Shown piece by piece: positions 9,246 through 19,342 of a stretch of 64,000 bases of DNA. A program made the position numbers and the translations under genes. Within the stretch, counting starts at the first letter, position 1, and each line of letters begins with the position of its first letter. The DNA is taken from positions 37,640-101,639 of the forward strand of contig JAUCBJ010004027.1 in NCBI GenBank assembly GCA_032718475.1. The letters run 5' to 3'. The DNA comes from Nemertoderma westbladi. Lineage: Eukaryota; Xenacoelomorpha; Nemertodermatida; Nemertodermatidae. A model generated the notes under the pieces. The model searched no databases, was not told the origin of the DNA, and saw only the letters and a list, made by a program, of their open reading frames with translations.

Positions 9246-11272
9246 ATAACAGTTATAGGATCTTTATTGCGACGTAGGCAATAAAGACTAAAGTACTGGT
9301 CGACCGGTAACTAGTAGGCCTAACTACCTAACCACCCGAACAGGTACTTACAGCAGTACAGGTACATCAGTATTATTTCGATTGTGATATTGTATATTGT
9401 AGGCTGTTAGGGGATTAGGGATTGATCACCCCTTATTCCTTTGTATGGTTTACTTATTTCTGTCAGTTTTATTTATTTGTAGGTTAATATTGAGCAGAAG
9501 ACGTGTAAGCCTGCTCAGATTGTACAGATAATTTGTAGGCTGGATTGTTGTCTGACTGTTGTTAAGTCTGAAGAGATTACAGTGTGTGTAGAGGGTATGT
9601 CCGATAAAGTACTAGTTAGGAAAGTGGGTGGCATCCAGTGCTGTAAGGTAAATCCCCCTGAAAGAATAAGTCGTACTACTCGGTTAGAACGCATACTAAC
9701 TAACCATTTTGGAGTCTGCATATACTGTAGTTTGTTTAGGCTTGATAGTAGTCTGCCAGCGTTTGGTCTGTATTTTGTTTGTGTAGTCAGTAAGGGTAGC
9801 GTAATATTTATTATTCAGAGTTTATGCGATTATTCGCAACATTCATACCCCCAAATTTATTCCTACAGTAATTGTGCTTGTTATACATACCATTATAGTT
9901 AAATTAACTCCGGTACTACATCAGGGCTGTTTGGCGTAGGTAAAGACTGGTGATTTTATGCTCTAGTCACTCCGGCAGATACCGTGGTTCTTTTAGCTGT
10001 ACAAGTATTTCTAACTGCTGTTTATTTGTTGTATAAGTACTTGTACCTAATTTAGGGTTTAGTGTACAGTGCTTTCCGAAGGTAATTAGTGTGTAGGCAG
10101 TATATTTGTGTTGTAAAGTGGTTAATAGGCACGTTGGCTCTGGTAGGCCGCGGTAATTAACTTCTAGGTAGGAACACTCCGTGAAACATAACGTAGTACT
10201 TATAGCACTACGGCTATAAGTCGTCAGACGGTGGTATTTTTCCTATCTGGACAACGCAGTATATTTATTACTCCTTTATTACTTTCAAATACCGTAGTAT
10301 CCTGTCCATTTGTAATAACCGGATATTCTAACCCTTTGTTAGGCTGGTTTGTAGACTTCTTGTAAAATTACCCTAAAAATTCGTACGTGTAATTTTTGTG
10401 TTTATTTAGAGATTGTAATCTCACCCGAATTGTACGTAATTTGTAGTATTAAGTAACTTAGGCAAATTAGAATTATTTGTTTTAGTGTCCAACAAGTAGC
10501 ACTTCACTGAGAGCGTACAGCTTCTGTGTAGTGACTCCTTCCCAGAAATAATAACATTTATTTCAAATATTGTAACAAAACCCATTAAACGGGTATATAT
10601 ATTATAAATCAACCCAAACCGATTTATAAAATAGTAGGCCTGTCATACAACAATTAGGTCTTAATATCAGTTGGACTACTGCTTAAATAACGGTAATAAA
10701 GTAAAGTAAAGTAACTAAGTAACCCCTAAAATTCAGAAATTCAATTATTCTAAAATAATTGACATACCGGTATTTACAATAGGCTTATTATATATATTTC
10801 TATAAATTTGAGCTGAAATTATATACCGGTATTCTGTAATTAATTCTAGTCTATAATTATACTTATATATACTATAAGTGTAAGCTGTATACCGGTATTC
10901 ACGATAGGCTTATTATATATTTCTATATATTTGTGCTGAAATTATATACCGGTATTCTGTGACAAACCTAGTCTGCAATAATACTTATATATACTATAAG
11001 TGTAAGCTGTATACCGGTATTCACGATAGGCTTATTATATATTTCTATATATTTGTGCTGAAATTATATACCGGTATTCTGTGACAAACCTAGTCTGTAA
11101 TAATACTTATATATACTATAAGTGTATACCGGTACTCTAATATATTGTATATATATCACGTTACATAGAGTAACGATATCGGTAATTAATTACTAGGCTA
11201 ACAGTTGATGCTGAATTACTAGACTTGCTTTAACTGTAATATAGCAGTAGGCATTCAACTGTACAAACAAAC
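9246..11272 (+). other. BEL element leader (2 kb, non-coding)
   Basis: Between the 5' LTR and the first gag ATG. It holds no supported ORF; the 106-residue frame at 9582-9902 has no family resemblance. The last third is a tandem repeat (10764-11140). Such a long leader is unusual for BEL elements and could hold packaging or translation signals, which is inference. Confidence 0.6.
10764..11140 (+). repeat. 122-125-bp tandem repeat in the leader, about 3 copies
   Basis: Units start at 10764, 10889, 11011 and (partial) 11126, each opening ATACCGGTATT, with AGGCTTATTATATA and a second ATACCGGTATTCTGT inside. The second and third units are nearly identical, the first is more diverged. Each unit holds two ACCGGT palindromes. 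Confidence 0.85.
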
Positions 11273-11515
11273 ATGTCTGACACAAAGCAAAACCTGTCAG
11301 ACAGTCTCCTAGATACAACCATCTGTGACCCAGACAGGAATGTGGAACGTGTGAGACCGAAGTTCAACTCACCTCCTACTGTGAGAAAGATCATCCCTCC
11401 GGTAGTGGTATCTGACCCTAGGCTAGTCCAACACCATAGGTCTATCATAGGCACTCGGGCTCAAGTCAAGCGGGACCAAGAAGCAGCTGTTAAACAGCAG
11501 CAACACTCGAGCTGA
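11273..11515 (+). CDS. BEL gag, N-terminal piece (80 aa) before an in-frame TGA
   Basis: First ATG of the element's coding region. The frame ends at TGA 11513-11515. The same frame is then open without further stop into the 429-residue piece that starts at 11591, and on across TAA 12878 into the 1041-residue piece. The 80 residues are hydrophilic and carry no domain I recognise. Either the TGA is a mutation (one C-to-T change from an Arg codon) or the start at 11591 is the real one and this is a leader ORF. The stop lacks the usual CTA read-through context. Confidence 0.5.
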   Translation: MSDTKQNLSDSLLDTTICDPDRNVERVRPKFNSPPTVRKIIPPVVVSDPRLVQHHRSIIGTRAQVKRDQEAAVKQQQHSS

Positions 11516-11590
11516 GAACTTATTTCTCAGCGGCCCGACAGCTCCAGTAGTTCGGATACTGTAGAGCTGACACCCGAGCGCGGAGCAAAG

Positions 11591-12880
11591 ATGGCAGATG
11601 CGGTTTATTCGGATCCCCTTCTCATCCTTCCTGCAGCCGTACTCACTAGGGTATTGATTGCGGTGGAGGAACACCAAATTGATTGGGCGAGAAGTAAGCG
11701 ATCGACCAAGGACAATTATGCAGGATACACAAGGGAGGAACTGAAGTCTATTGTCGAGTCACAATGGAACTTCCCCGGACCCGGACTCCCATTTGATTTA
11801 TCGGAAGCTGCCTGGGAAGACATACACAGGATGGGAGTGACAAAAGACACCAGCGATCCAGCTGTGTGGAAGAGGTCGGCAGCAGGATATGTACAGGGAT
11901 TCTTCAGCTCTTTGGAGCGATTAGAAGAACAACTGTTTCGACAACCCCAAGGACCTCAAGAGCAGGGAGAGCTGCTTTATCAAGTTCCCGAAAGAATTCT
12001 AAGAATCAGACTAATCCTATCGGCCTTTGAGGAGGCTTCGAAAAGAAGACAATACACGTTGTTGCAAGTTGCCGTAAAGACTTGGTTTCAGCGGGTGAGT
12101 CTCAAAGTTCAAGGAACGGCCCAGTGGAAATCTCAGCTGGCTGAGCGCTCAACCCATGGAGAATCAACAGACGCTACCTTTTCCCAAGTGGAAAGTGAAG
12201 CGACAGCAGAGAAACCGCATAAGAGGGATGCTATTGACATTTATCTGTCAGACTATCAACGATTTCTAGGTGACGAAGAGTTGAGGAGACGGTTGTCTGG
12301 ACTTCGCCCTAATAGTGAAGGAGCCAAGCTTGTGTTGGACGCAATAGATGCGGAAATGTTAGCTGCGAACCAAGCTAAATTTGATGAAAGACTCCGCATC
12401 GCTAGGGTCCAAGAAGAACAAGTAAAGAAAAAACGTATAGAAGACAGAAAGACAGCGGCAGTGGCAGCGGCAGCGGCAGAGGCAGAAGCAGAAAGAAAAG
12501 CGGCCGACGCGGAAAGAAAAGCGGCCGAAGTGGAAAGAAAAGCGGCAGAAGCGGAAAGAAAGGCAGTGGCAGAAGCAGAACGGAGGGCGTCTGAAGAGAC
12601 CACCCAACTAGAGTTGGAAAATCTGCAAGAGAAGCAAGACTGCATAAATAAACAGTTAACAGCTAGTCAAATGCAGATGATGAGTCGATCTACTCCCAAG
12701 AGACAGGGATATACATCATCTGATGAAGGCGATACCACCGATCCTGAAGGCGGAGGAAATAGATCTCGTCTAAGCAGACGTAGAAGAATGCCTCACCGTC
12801 AGAAATTGCCTGATTTGCCCCCAGCTGTTAGAAGGCAACTAGCTAGCACAGACTTAGGTAGTACAGAACCCACAGACTAA
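11591..12880 (+). CDS. BEL gag, N-terminal region with coiled coil (429 aa)
   Basis: Same frame as the pieces before and after it. The first 200 residues look globular and are not recognised. Residues about 290-350 are an Ala/Glu/Lys-rich heptad-like stretch built of repeats such as AAEAERKA, a predicted long coiled coil. The C-terminus is basic (SRLSRRRRMPHRQK), suited to RNA binding or nuclear entry. It ends in TAA at 12878, four bases before the ATG of the next piece. In other BEL elements gag and pol form one long ORF, so this stop may be a mutation. Alternatively the element makes a separate N-terminal Gag product. Confidence 0.7.
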   Translation: MADAVYSDPLLILPAAVLTRVLIAVEEHQIDWARSKRSTKDNYAGYTREELKSIVESQWNFPGPGLPFDLSEAAWEDIHRMGVTKDTSDPAVWKRSAAGYVQGFFSSLERLEEQLFRQPQGPQEQGELLYQVPERILRIRLILSAFEEASKRRQYTLLQVAVKTWFQRVSLKVQGTAQWKSQLAERSTHGESTDATFSQVESEATAEKPHKRDAIDIYLSDYQRFLGDEELRRRLSGLRPNSEGAKLVLDAIDAEMLAANQAKFDERLRIARVQEEQVKKKRIEDRKTAAVAAAAAEAEAERKAADAERKAAEVERKAAEAERKAVAEAERRASEETTQLELENLQEKQDCINKQLTASQMQMMSRSTPKRQGYTSSDEGDTTDPEGGGNRSRLSRRRRMPHRQKLPDLPPAVRRQLASTDLGSTEPTD

Positions 12881-12883
12881 ATT

Positions 12884-15800
12884 ATGAAAATAGAAAGACT
12901 CCCTACTATAGTAGATGAGCCTGAAATAATTGGGCCTGTTTTCGAAGCCACCCCTTCGGTGATAGAGACACCTGTACTCCCAGAACCTACCTCTAAATTC
13001 CCTTTGCACAGCACAAAACTACCTGTGCCCAGTAGGACTGTTCCCGAGTCCGAACCCATCCTGGACGCCGAGCGAGATATCAAGAATTTATCGCCCGTCG
13101 TCTCTCGCTCGCCCGCTACTATGTTGGCGACTCCCGCTTCTGCGGTCGAGTGGGTAGCTGAGGGACGACGGGAGATGGGTCTCCTGCTCGGGCAGCTGAG
13201 GGAACACCGTAAGTGCTCCTCTCAGCAGGTCCGGGAGATGGAAAGAACTGTTCAGCAGTTCAAGGGCACAGTAAGGGAAAGTAGGTTAGAGTTGCAAGAG
13301 GTGCAGCAGAGTATCGTGTTGGAACGCGACAAATTAGTAAATACCCAAAGGGGTATACCACCAACCCCGGTAACAATGTGTCAACCTGTTAGGTCTGAAG
13401 TATTTCATGCGCAAGGTGTGGAGCCTACACGCATCTATACTGCTAGTGAAGTAGAAACTCCTATAGTAAACCCTATTAAGGGTAATAATAAACCTGTTGA
13501 CAATGATATTCCATATAGACCTGATCATAATCCGAGAAATTTATATACCGATAGCTCGATATTAAATAACACGATGGCCCAAGAAAGTTTTACGCGTCAA
13601 ATGGCTAGAACCGAAGCCCGTCAAGCGGTAAAGGTAGGAGAGATTGTCAAGTTCAATGGAGATGAGATGAAATGGTTACCTTTTAATGAATATTACAAGG
13701 ATAACATACAGAACTCTGTACTATCTAATGGAGAGAAACTTAGATTCCTCATCGAGTGCTTGGAAGGATCTCCCAAGTTAATGGCGTTAAAGTTTATTGG
13801 ACATCCAGATGGATTAAGACAAGTTTGGGATACCCTAAACATCAGGTATGGTAATAGGAATAACATAGCTAGGTATTTGTATGCAAAATTGGTAGCGCCC
13901 CGAAAGTTCATTAGCAGCGGGATCATAGAGTTTTCCGATGAGATTCAGGAAATCTGTAGACAATTAGATTGGCTAGGCAAGTCTCATGAATATCAGAGTT
14001 CTATGGTTATTGGAGCCGTGGCCTCTACTTTACCGAAGGGTGGAGTAGGTACACGCTGGGATAAGAAAGTGTTATATATGATGGAACAACAACGACGAGA
14101 CCCTACCATGGCTGATCTCATGTCATTCTTAGATGGAGAAGTAAAATTACAGCTCCTAAAGCAGTCCAGAGAGAAGACACCGGAAAATAAGGTAAGTGAG
14201 AAACCCGTTTCTAGGAGAAAGGTAATACCAGTGTGTTATACAGACGACGGCGAAAGCCAGGCTTCTCAAGAGGAAGACAGCGGGAAAGACACTGAAAGAT
14301 CTTACTATGACAACAAAGCGCCTAAGGACGTAAGTAAATTCAATTCTCGAACCAATGACAGGAGAGAACAGGTAAGAAAAACTCCTCCTACGTCTCCTAA
14401 GAGAATTCATGTAAGAAAGCCCGAAGAAAGAATGAGTGTGCACAACGTTACTCAAAGTAAGGTAAGTAACATCAAACCGAAATGTGCGCTGTGTGACGGG
14501 CCCCACCGTTTGAATGTGTGTGATGAATTCCTAAAGAAATCATTAAAGGATAGACGGGAAGTCATGTGGGATAAGCGGTTGTGTTATAATTGCCTCAGAC
14601 AAGGACACCAACGGCGAACCTGTTACTCCAACGCAAGGTGTGCAAAGTGCGGCGCAAAACATCATATCTTGTTGCACACTGAATTCGAACGAAACAGCCC
14701 GAGTCAGGTAAGTGAGTCCGAACTACATGTCCAATTCAGTGATGTGAACGACACTGACCAAAGTTCTGAGATGGAAGGATTCTATACGGACGAATTCTCC
14801 GACGAAAACGAATCCTGTTACCTGATAAATACCGCAGTGTATCGAGCACTTACGTATGAAAAGGACACCGACAGCGAGCTCCCCCTAACTACTTCTGACC
14901 GACAACCATCTTGGAAAGCACCAACTTCCAATGTAGGAATCCGAGAATTTCCCGTAGTGCAGTTGAGGGTCCACGGACCTGAAAGGAGTTATATAGTGAA
15001 CGCCCTCCTTGACTCCGGTAGCACAGGAACATTCATCGACAAAGAACTAGCCGAAGACATCTTTGCTGGACAACCGAAGTTCCGAACTAAGTTAAACATG
15101 TCAGGAATTATGCAGGTTTGGAAATCTACAGTAATAGCAGATTATTATGTAGGTGCGTTGTCCACCCCCCAGGATGAACTAGGAGAATACAGTATAAGGT
15201 CAGTAAAAATGGTGGCAATAAAGAACTTCGCTACCAGCCAAGTAGAACCTTATAACTGGGATGAGGACGATTTCACCCAGCAGCTTAAGATACCTAGATT
15301 CAACACAGACTACCCTGGAGTGCAAATACTCATCGGCCAAAATGCGCATGAGGCGCTTGAGACATTGGAGAAACGGCCTGCTCAACCGCAACCACTACAA
15401 GCCTATGCGGGAAGAACTAGAGTAGGTTGGTACTTTACTGGCCCTTCCCGTAGAACTATCATGGAAAGGTTACCAAAAGAACGGGTATACCAGGTAAGTG
15501 AATGGGAAGCGGAGAGCAGAGAGGTAGACGACCCAACTGAGGGAACACCATACTCCTCAGATTATGACGATATCCACCAACTCTTCGACGAGGAAAATAC
15601 CATCGACCTCCTTACGGAAAACGAGACTTGGCAAAACAAAGTGAACCTATGTCAACTCATTCGTCCATCAGGACAAGTCGACTATAACGACAAACTGAAT
15701 GACGTGATAGATCGCTACAACGCGAGGACTCGGGATGAACACGCCGTACGATTCTGTACTCAAGAGGCTGTAGAGCCCAATTCCTACGATAAGGCCCTAT

Positions 15801-16009
15801 CGGTAGAAGAAGAAAGAGCCAAGCAGATCCAGGAGACAACTACACGTTTTCTTAAAGATCAAGGTAGATATGAAATCGGTCTACCATTCCGAAAGCGAGA
15901 ACCAAAATTCATAAACAACCGAACCTTGGCGGAGAAAAGAATTGCTCAACTACATCGACGCCTTACGGCAAATGCTTCTAACACATCATTACGTTCCCAA
16001 ACCCGGTAA
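12884..16009 (+). CDS. BEL gag capsid, zinc knuckles and protease (1041 aa)
   Basis: Domains in order: a Pro/Glu-rich linker (1-100), a short coiled coil (about 100-150), and a DUF1759-type capsid (about 255-420; FNGDEMKWLPFNEYY and YGNRNNIARYLYAKL). Three Cys/His knuckles follow (about 533, 566 and 585); the middle one is a canonical CCHC, CYNCLRQGHQRRTC. Then comes an aspartic protease of A17/DUF1758 type with active site DSGS near residue 709 and a partner IGQNAH region. The frame then enters the linker before RT (AEKRIAQLHRRL) and runs out at 16009, while RT continues in another frame from about 15950. The linker seems shorter than in relatives, so a deletion is the likely cause of the frame break. 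Confidence 0.9.
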   Translation: MKIERLPTIVDEPEIIGPVFEATPSVIETPVLPEPTSKFPLHSTKLPVPSRTVPESEPILDAERDIKNLSPVVSRSPATMLATPASAVEWVAEGRREMGLLLGQLREHRKCSSQQVREMERTVQQFKGTVRESRLELQEVQQSIVLERDKLVNTQRGIPPTPVTMCQPVRSEVFHAQGVEPTRIYTASEVETPIVNPIKGNNKPVDNDIPYRPDHNPRNLYTDSSILNNTMAQESFTRQMARTEARQAVKVGEIVKFNGDEMKWLPFNEYYKDNIQNSVLSNGEKLRFLIECLEGSPKLMALKFIGHPDGLRQVWDTLNIRYGNRNNIARYLYAKLVAPRKFISSGIIEFSDEIQEICRQLDWLGKSHEYQSSMVIGAVASTLPKGGVGTRWDKKVLYMMEQQRRDPTMADLMSFLDGEVKLQLLKQSREKTPENKVSEKPVSRRKVIPVCYTDDGESQASQEEDSGKDTERSYYDNKAPKDVSKFNSRTNDRREQVRKTPPTSPKRIHVRKPEERMSVHNVTQSKVSNIKPKCALCDGPHRLNVCDEFLKKSLKDRREVMWDKRLCYNCLRQGHQRRTCYSNARCAKCGAKHHILLHTEFERNSPSQVSESELHVQFSDVNDTDQSSEMEGFYTDEFSDENESCYLINTAVYRALTYEKDTDSELPLTTSDRQPSWKAPTSNVGIREFPVVQLRVHGPERSYIVNALLDSGSTGTFIDKELAEDIFAGQPKFRTKLNMSGIMQVWKSTVIADYYVGALSTPQDELGEYSIRSVKMVAIKNFATSQVEPYNWDEDDFTQQLKIPRFNTDYPGVQILIGQNAHEALETLEKRPAQPQPLQAYAGRTRVGWYFTGPSRRTIMERLPKERVYQVSEWEAESREVDDPTEGTPYSSDYDDIHQLFDEENTIDLLTENETWQNKVNLCQLIRPSGQVDYNDKLNDVIDRYNARTRDEHAVRFCTQEAVEPNSYDKALSVEEERAKQIQETTTRFLKDQGRYEIGLPFRKREPKFINNRTLAEKRIAQLHRRLTANASNTSLRSQTR

Positions 16010-16181
16010 ACCCAATGAAGTTCGGGTAGTATTTGATGGCTCCGCCCTCTACATGGGCCAATCCCTTAATTCCAAGTTGTTACCAGGACCCAACTTACTC
16101 CAATCCTTGTTGGGAATACTCTTAAGACTACGACAATATTCAATCGCTTTCGCCTCCGATATAGAAGGCATGTTCTTATAA
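15942..16181 (+). CDS. BEL reverse transcriptase, fingers/palm start (fragment)
   Basis: Open frame whose residues read the N-terminal RT core of BEL elements: PGKPNEVRVVFDGSA, then LLPGPNLLQSLLGILLR, then the first catalytic Asp in ASDIEGMF. The frame ends at TAA 16179, and a TGA follows at 16203 in the same frame. Beyond these the RT sequence continues without loss. Both stops are one C-to-T change from sense codons. Confidence 0.85.
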   Translation: MLNYIDALRQMLLTHHYVPKPGKPNEVRVVFDGSALYMGQSLNSKLLPGPNLLQSLLGILLRLRQYSIAFASDIEGMFL

Positions 16182-16256
16182 GTCAAGGCGCTGGATAGGG
16201 ATTGAGACAGCCTACGATTTCTGTGGTGGCCTGAAGGAGACCTCAACCAGAAACCG

Positions 16257-17981
16257 GTGGAGTATTGGATGACCATCCAGGCTTTTGGGATCATCTCAAG
16301 CCCTTCAAACGCCTGCTCAGTGGTGCGCACCACTGCTGATGACAACCGGGACGCCTTCTCTAAAGAGGTGATCGACAACATCAAACGGGATATATACATG
16401 GACGACAATTTAAAGTCCATTCCATCGGTGGAAGAAGCCATTGATGTCGCCAAAGGAACGGTAGAGTGCTTAAAAAGAGGTGGATTTCGATTAACTAAAT
16501 TCACCAGCAACTCCCGTGAGTTTCTGGAATCGATCCCGGTAGAAGATCGAGGAGCGAAAGATCTAGACCTAATCAAAGATGATCTTCCAGAAACCCAAAC
16601 ACTTGGTTTGAAATGGGACACAGAGAGAGATATCCTGTTTTTCCAGCTCAAACAGCGAGATAATCCAGTTCGGACTAAACGGATTTGTTTAAGTATCCTG
16701 AGCACTTATTTCGATCCATTGGGATTAATTAGCCCAGTTATATTGATTGCTCGGAGTTTAGTACAACAAATGTGGCTTGAAAACCACTCATGGGACGATC
16801 CACTTAAGGGAGAACTATTAAAGAAGTGGATGAAATGGGAAGATTCTCTACCAGCCATCGAGAACTTTATAATTTCCCGTTCATATTTTGGTCATGTTCT
16901 CCCTACGTATTCCTATCAACTCCATGTGTTTGGAGATGCCAGCGATATGGGAATAGGTATAGTAGCCTACCTGAGAGTTGAAACTCCGGATGGAATCAAA
17001 GTCGCCTTGGTAACCTCTAAGGCATTGATAAACAACAAGTTGAAAGTTCCTCGAGCGGAGTTAAAAGCGGCTCTTTACGCTACAGCCATCGGCCGGAATG
17101 TAACAGAACAGATCGAATATCCACTGGAGAAAACTGTCTATTGGACCGATGCTTTACTCGTGTTGGAGTATATAACCAATGAAGTCTGTCAGTTCAGCGT
17201 CTTCGTTACCAACAGAGTAGCCATTATACTTAGTCGCACGAAGATGGATCAATGGAGACATTGCCCCGGAACGATTAATCCAGCAGACATCGCCTCCAGG
17301 GGAGCAACTCCACAAGAACTGATAGATACTCCAGACTGGTTAGGTGGACCCGACTTCCTAAGCAAAGAAAAGGATGAATGGCCTCCTCATCTTACTACGG
17401 CGGAGATTAGACAGGCCAAGGGAGCGGAGAAAGTCAAACCTAAAACTCGGGCGAGTAAATCAAAGTTATTTAAACCCGTGGTAGATCTGTCTGTACTACA
17501 CACTTCCGGAGACGACGCTTTGGATCCGAAACCCACAGCCACAAATAAGTCTGTTGTGGAAATCAGAGAGAGGGATTGGAAATCTGGAATACCAGACGTC
17601 TCGCAAGGACTCTCATCTCTCCTGCAGAGAGCGATATATCACTACAGTTCCTGGAATCGGCTCTATAAGGCCGTTACATATTTAAAGCGATGTTTTCATC
17701 ATCACTACTCCAGGACGAAGACCACTAGTGATATCGCCCCACTGACATCCGCGCAGGTCCATGTTGTTAAAGATCTTCCCAAATACGAGATATCCGACAG
17801 GTTTCTGAAGGGGAAGATCAGTTATCAGGAGCATGAAGAAACCAATAAGCAGATGCTGAGACTCCTGCAATGCTATGAGGATTCCGATAAGTATTTCCTG
17901 TTGTTGAGAAATCCACAGATGCGTTTAAGGGATCGTTTCTCTAGCACAATGATAGATGGGTTAATACGTGTTGGAGGATGA
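16257..17981 (+). CDS. BEL reverse transcriptase (palm/thumb) and RNase H (574 aa)
   Basis: Continues RT in the same frame as 15942-16181. The catalytic YMDD box is near residue 45, followed by the thumb (LGLKWDTERDILFF) and the SILSTYFDPLGLISPV segment typical of BEL. RNase H runs from about 220 to 345 with FGDAS, PRAELKA, the WTDA site and NPADIASRG, so the four acidic positions are present. After residue 350 a linker leads toward integrase. The frame closes at TGA 17979, just before the sequence that leads into the integrase zinc finger. Residues upstream of the nominal start (from 16182) are also RT. Confidence 0.9.
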   Translation: MEYWMTIQAFGIISSPSNACSVVRTTADDNRDAFSKEVIDNIKRDIYMDDNLKSIPSVEEAIDVAKGTVECLKRGGFRLTKFTSNSREFLESIPVEDRGAKDLDLIKDDLPETQTLGLKWDTERDILFFQLKQRDNPVRTKRICLSILSTYFDPLGLISPVILIARSLVQQMWLENHSWDDPLKGELLKKWMKWEDSLPAIENFIISRSYFGHVLPTYSYQLHVFGDASDMGIGIVAYLRVETPDGIKVALVTSKALINNKLKVPRAELKAALYATAIGRNVTEQIEYPLEKTVYWTDALLVLEYITNEVCQFSVFVTNRVAIILSRTKMDQWRHCPGTINPADIASRGATPQELIDTPDWLGGPDFLSKEKDEWPPHLTTAEIRQAKGAEKVKPKTRASKSKLFKPVVDLSVLHTSGDDALDPKPTATNKSVVEIRERDWKSGIPDVSQGLSSLLQRAIYHYSSWNRLYKAVTYLKRCFHHHYSRTKTTSDIAPLTSAQVHVVKDLPKYEISDRFLKGKISYQEHEETNKQMLRLLQCYEDSDKYFLLLRNPQMRLRDRFSSTMIDGLIRVGG

Positions 17982-18053
17982 CTAACTAACGCTCCATTAT
18001 CCTTTGACACTAAGTTTCCCATACTCATTAGAAATCTTGAAATACAAATCAAG

Positions 18054-18446
18054 ATGATTGTAGATGTTCACAGCAAACTTTATCATGCTGGTAGAGAACG
18101 AGTTCTTAGCGAAATTCGAACTCGCTATTATTTTTATAAACCCCGTAGAGCTCTGAACCAAGTTCTTAGGAACTGCATACCCTGTAGGAAAGCATTCAGT
18201 AGGCCTTTAACACAGCGAGAGGCAGAATTACCTAGGGAACGAGTAAGCTTCTATGAACCACCCTTTACTAATACCGGTGTAGATTTATTTGGCCCTATTG
18301 AAGTATATCATGCTAGGACTATAGTCAAGAGATGGTGTGTCATCTTTGTTTGTATGACTTGTAGAGCTATCCATCTCGATATGGTGAACGATTTATCTAC
18401 CAACAGCTTCCTATTGAGCTTACGCCGACATTCGCTTTGGAACTAG
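18054..18446 (+). CDS. BEL integrase, zinc finger and catalytic core start (fragment)
   Basis: Same frame as the RT-RNaseH piece. Contains the HHCC-type finger (H...H before CIPCRKAF), then the first catalytic Asp in NTGVDLFGP and the core strand CRAIHLDMV. At about 18430 the homology moves to the +1 frame, where the second catalytic Asp is found (RSDKGTNF, about 18461). The frame shown ends shortly after in a TAG. Confidence 0.85.
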   Translation: MIVDVHSKLYHAGRERVLSEIRTRYYFYKPRRALNQVLRNCIPCRKAFSRPLTQREAELPRERVSFYEPPFTNTGVDLFGPIEVYHARTIVKRWCVIFVCMTCRAIHLDMVNDLSTNSFLLSLRRHSLWN

Positions 18447-18534
18447 TAACACGATGAGATCTGATAAGGGAACGAACTTCATTGGTGCCAACAATGAAAT
18501 CAAGGCTTACGTCAAAGATTGGAACCAAAGATAG

Positions 18535-19275
18535 GTGGATGATCAGCTAAGGGTAACAGTGTCTAGCTGGACCTTCAACGCCGCCGACGCCCCTTGGTGG
18601 GGAGGAAGTTGGGAGAGATTAATCAGGAGCGTGAAGACCACATTTCACTTTATAGTGCCATGCCGCGCGTATCTCACCGACGAACTTTTGCGGACGTTAA
18701 TGGAGGAAATCGCCGCCTATCTCAACGAGAGACCGCTTATGCCAGTCTCATCGAGTCCCGATTCCCTGGAAGCGCTAACACCTGCGCACTTCCTACTGAA
18801 GAAACCTGTAGCCATGCTCCCACGATCGGAAATCACAGACGGAGACGAATACTGCCGGCAAACTTGGCAACCTATGCAGTTGTTATCCCGTCGTTACGCT
18901 GACCATTTCGAAAAACATTATCTGCCCACGCTACAACTTCAAACTAAGTGGTTTGCGCAGCAAGAAAACGTCAGCGCTGGAGACATGGTCCTTATTGTGG
19001 ATTCAGATCTTCCACGTAAGCGGTGGCAGACAGGTCGTATCATCGAGACTCATATCTCGGATGATGGTTTAGTGCGATCGGTAGAACTTGTCGTCATGCG
19101 ACGTAACTTTAAGAAACCGGGAATTGTCTTCGAGACGCAGCAGCTCAATCGCCCAGTTGGTCGTTTATGTTTACTGGAAAGAAACAGAGAACTCTCCGGA
19201 AACTATGGAAGGCAAGATACTCTTCCCACGACCACCTCCCTAATCCAACAAACATCTAGGGACTCCCCAACTTAA
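18535..19275 (+). CDS. BEL integrase C-terminal half and DUF5641-like tail (246 aa)
   Basis: Carries the third catalytic residue, Glu, in PWWGGSWERLIRSVK. The TPAHFLL segment and the C-terminal DUF5641-like domain follow, with a beta-rich DMVLIVDSDLPRKRW...GRIIETHIS, commonly found at the end of BEL pol. The frame is actually open from about 18433 apart from one TAG at 18532. It closes at TAA 19273. With this piece all three DDE residues are accounted for, although spread over two frames. Confidence 0.88.
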   Translation: MDDQLRVTVSSWTFNAADAPWWGGSWERLIRSVKTTFHFIVPCRAYLTDELLRTLMEEIAAYLNERPLMPVSSSPDSLEALTPAHFLLKKPVAMLPRSEITDGDEYCRQTWQPMQLLSRRYADHFEKHYLPTLQLQTKWFAQQENVSAGDMVLIVDSDLPRKRWQTGRIIETHISDDGLVRSVELVVMRRNFKKPGIVFETQQLNRPVGRLCLLERNRELSGNYGRQDTLPTTTSLIQQTSRDSPT

Positions 19276-19342
19276 CAGGATCTGGAGTGGGTGTGTGACT
19301 ATATTATTTTATATTTGCTTTTATTATTTTATACTTATGTAT

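Noticed and set aside
9246-9290. Primer-binding site after the 5' LTR
   Set aside because: No TGG-type complement to a tRNA 3' end that I could assign with confidence.
12256-12645. Ser/Ala-rich and Cys/Arg/Phe-rich antisense ORFs
   Set aside because: Shadows of the gag coiled-coil repeats.
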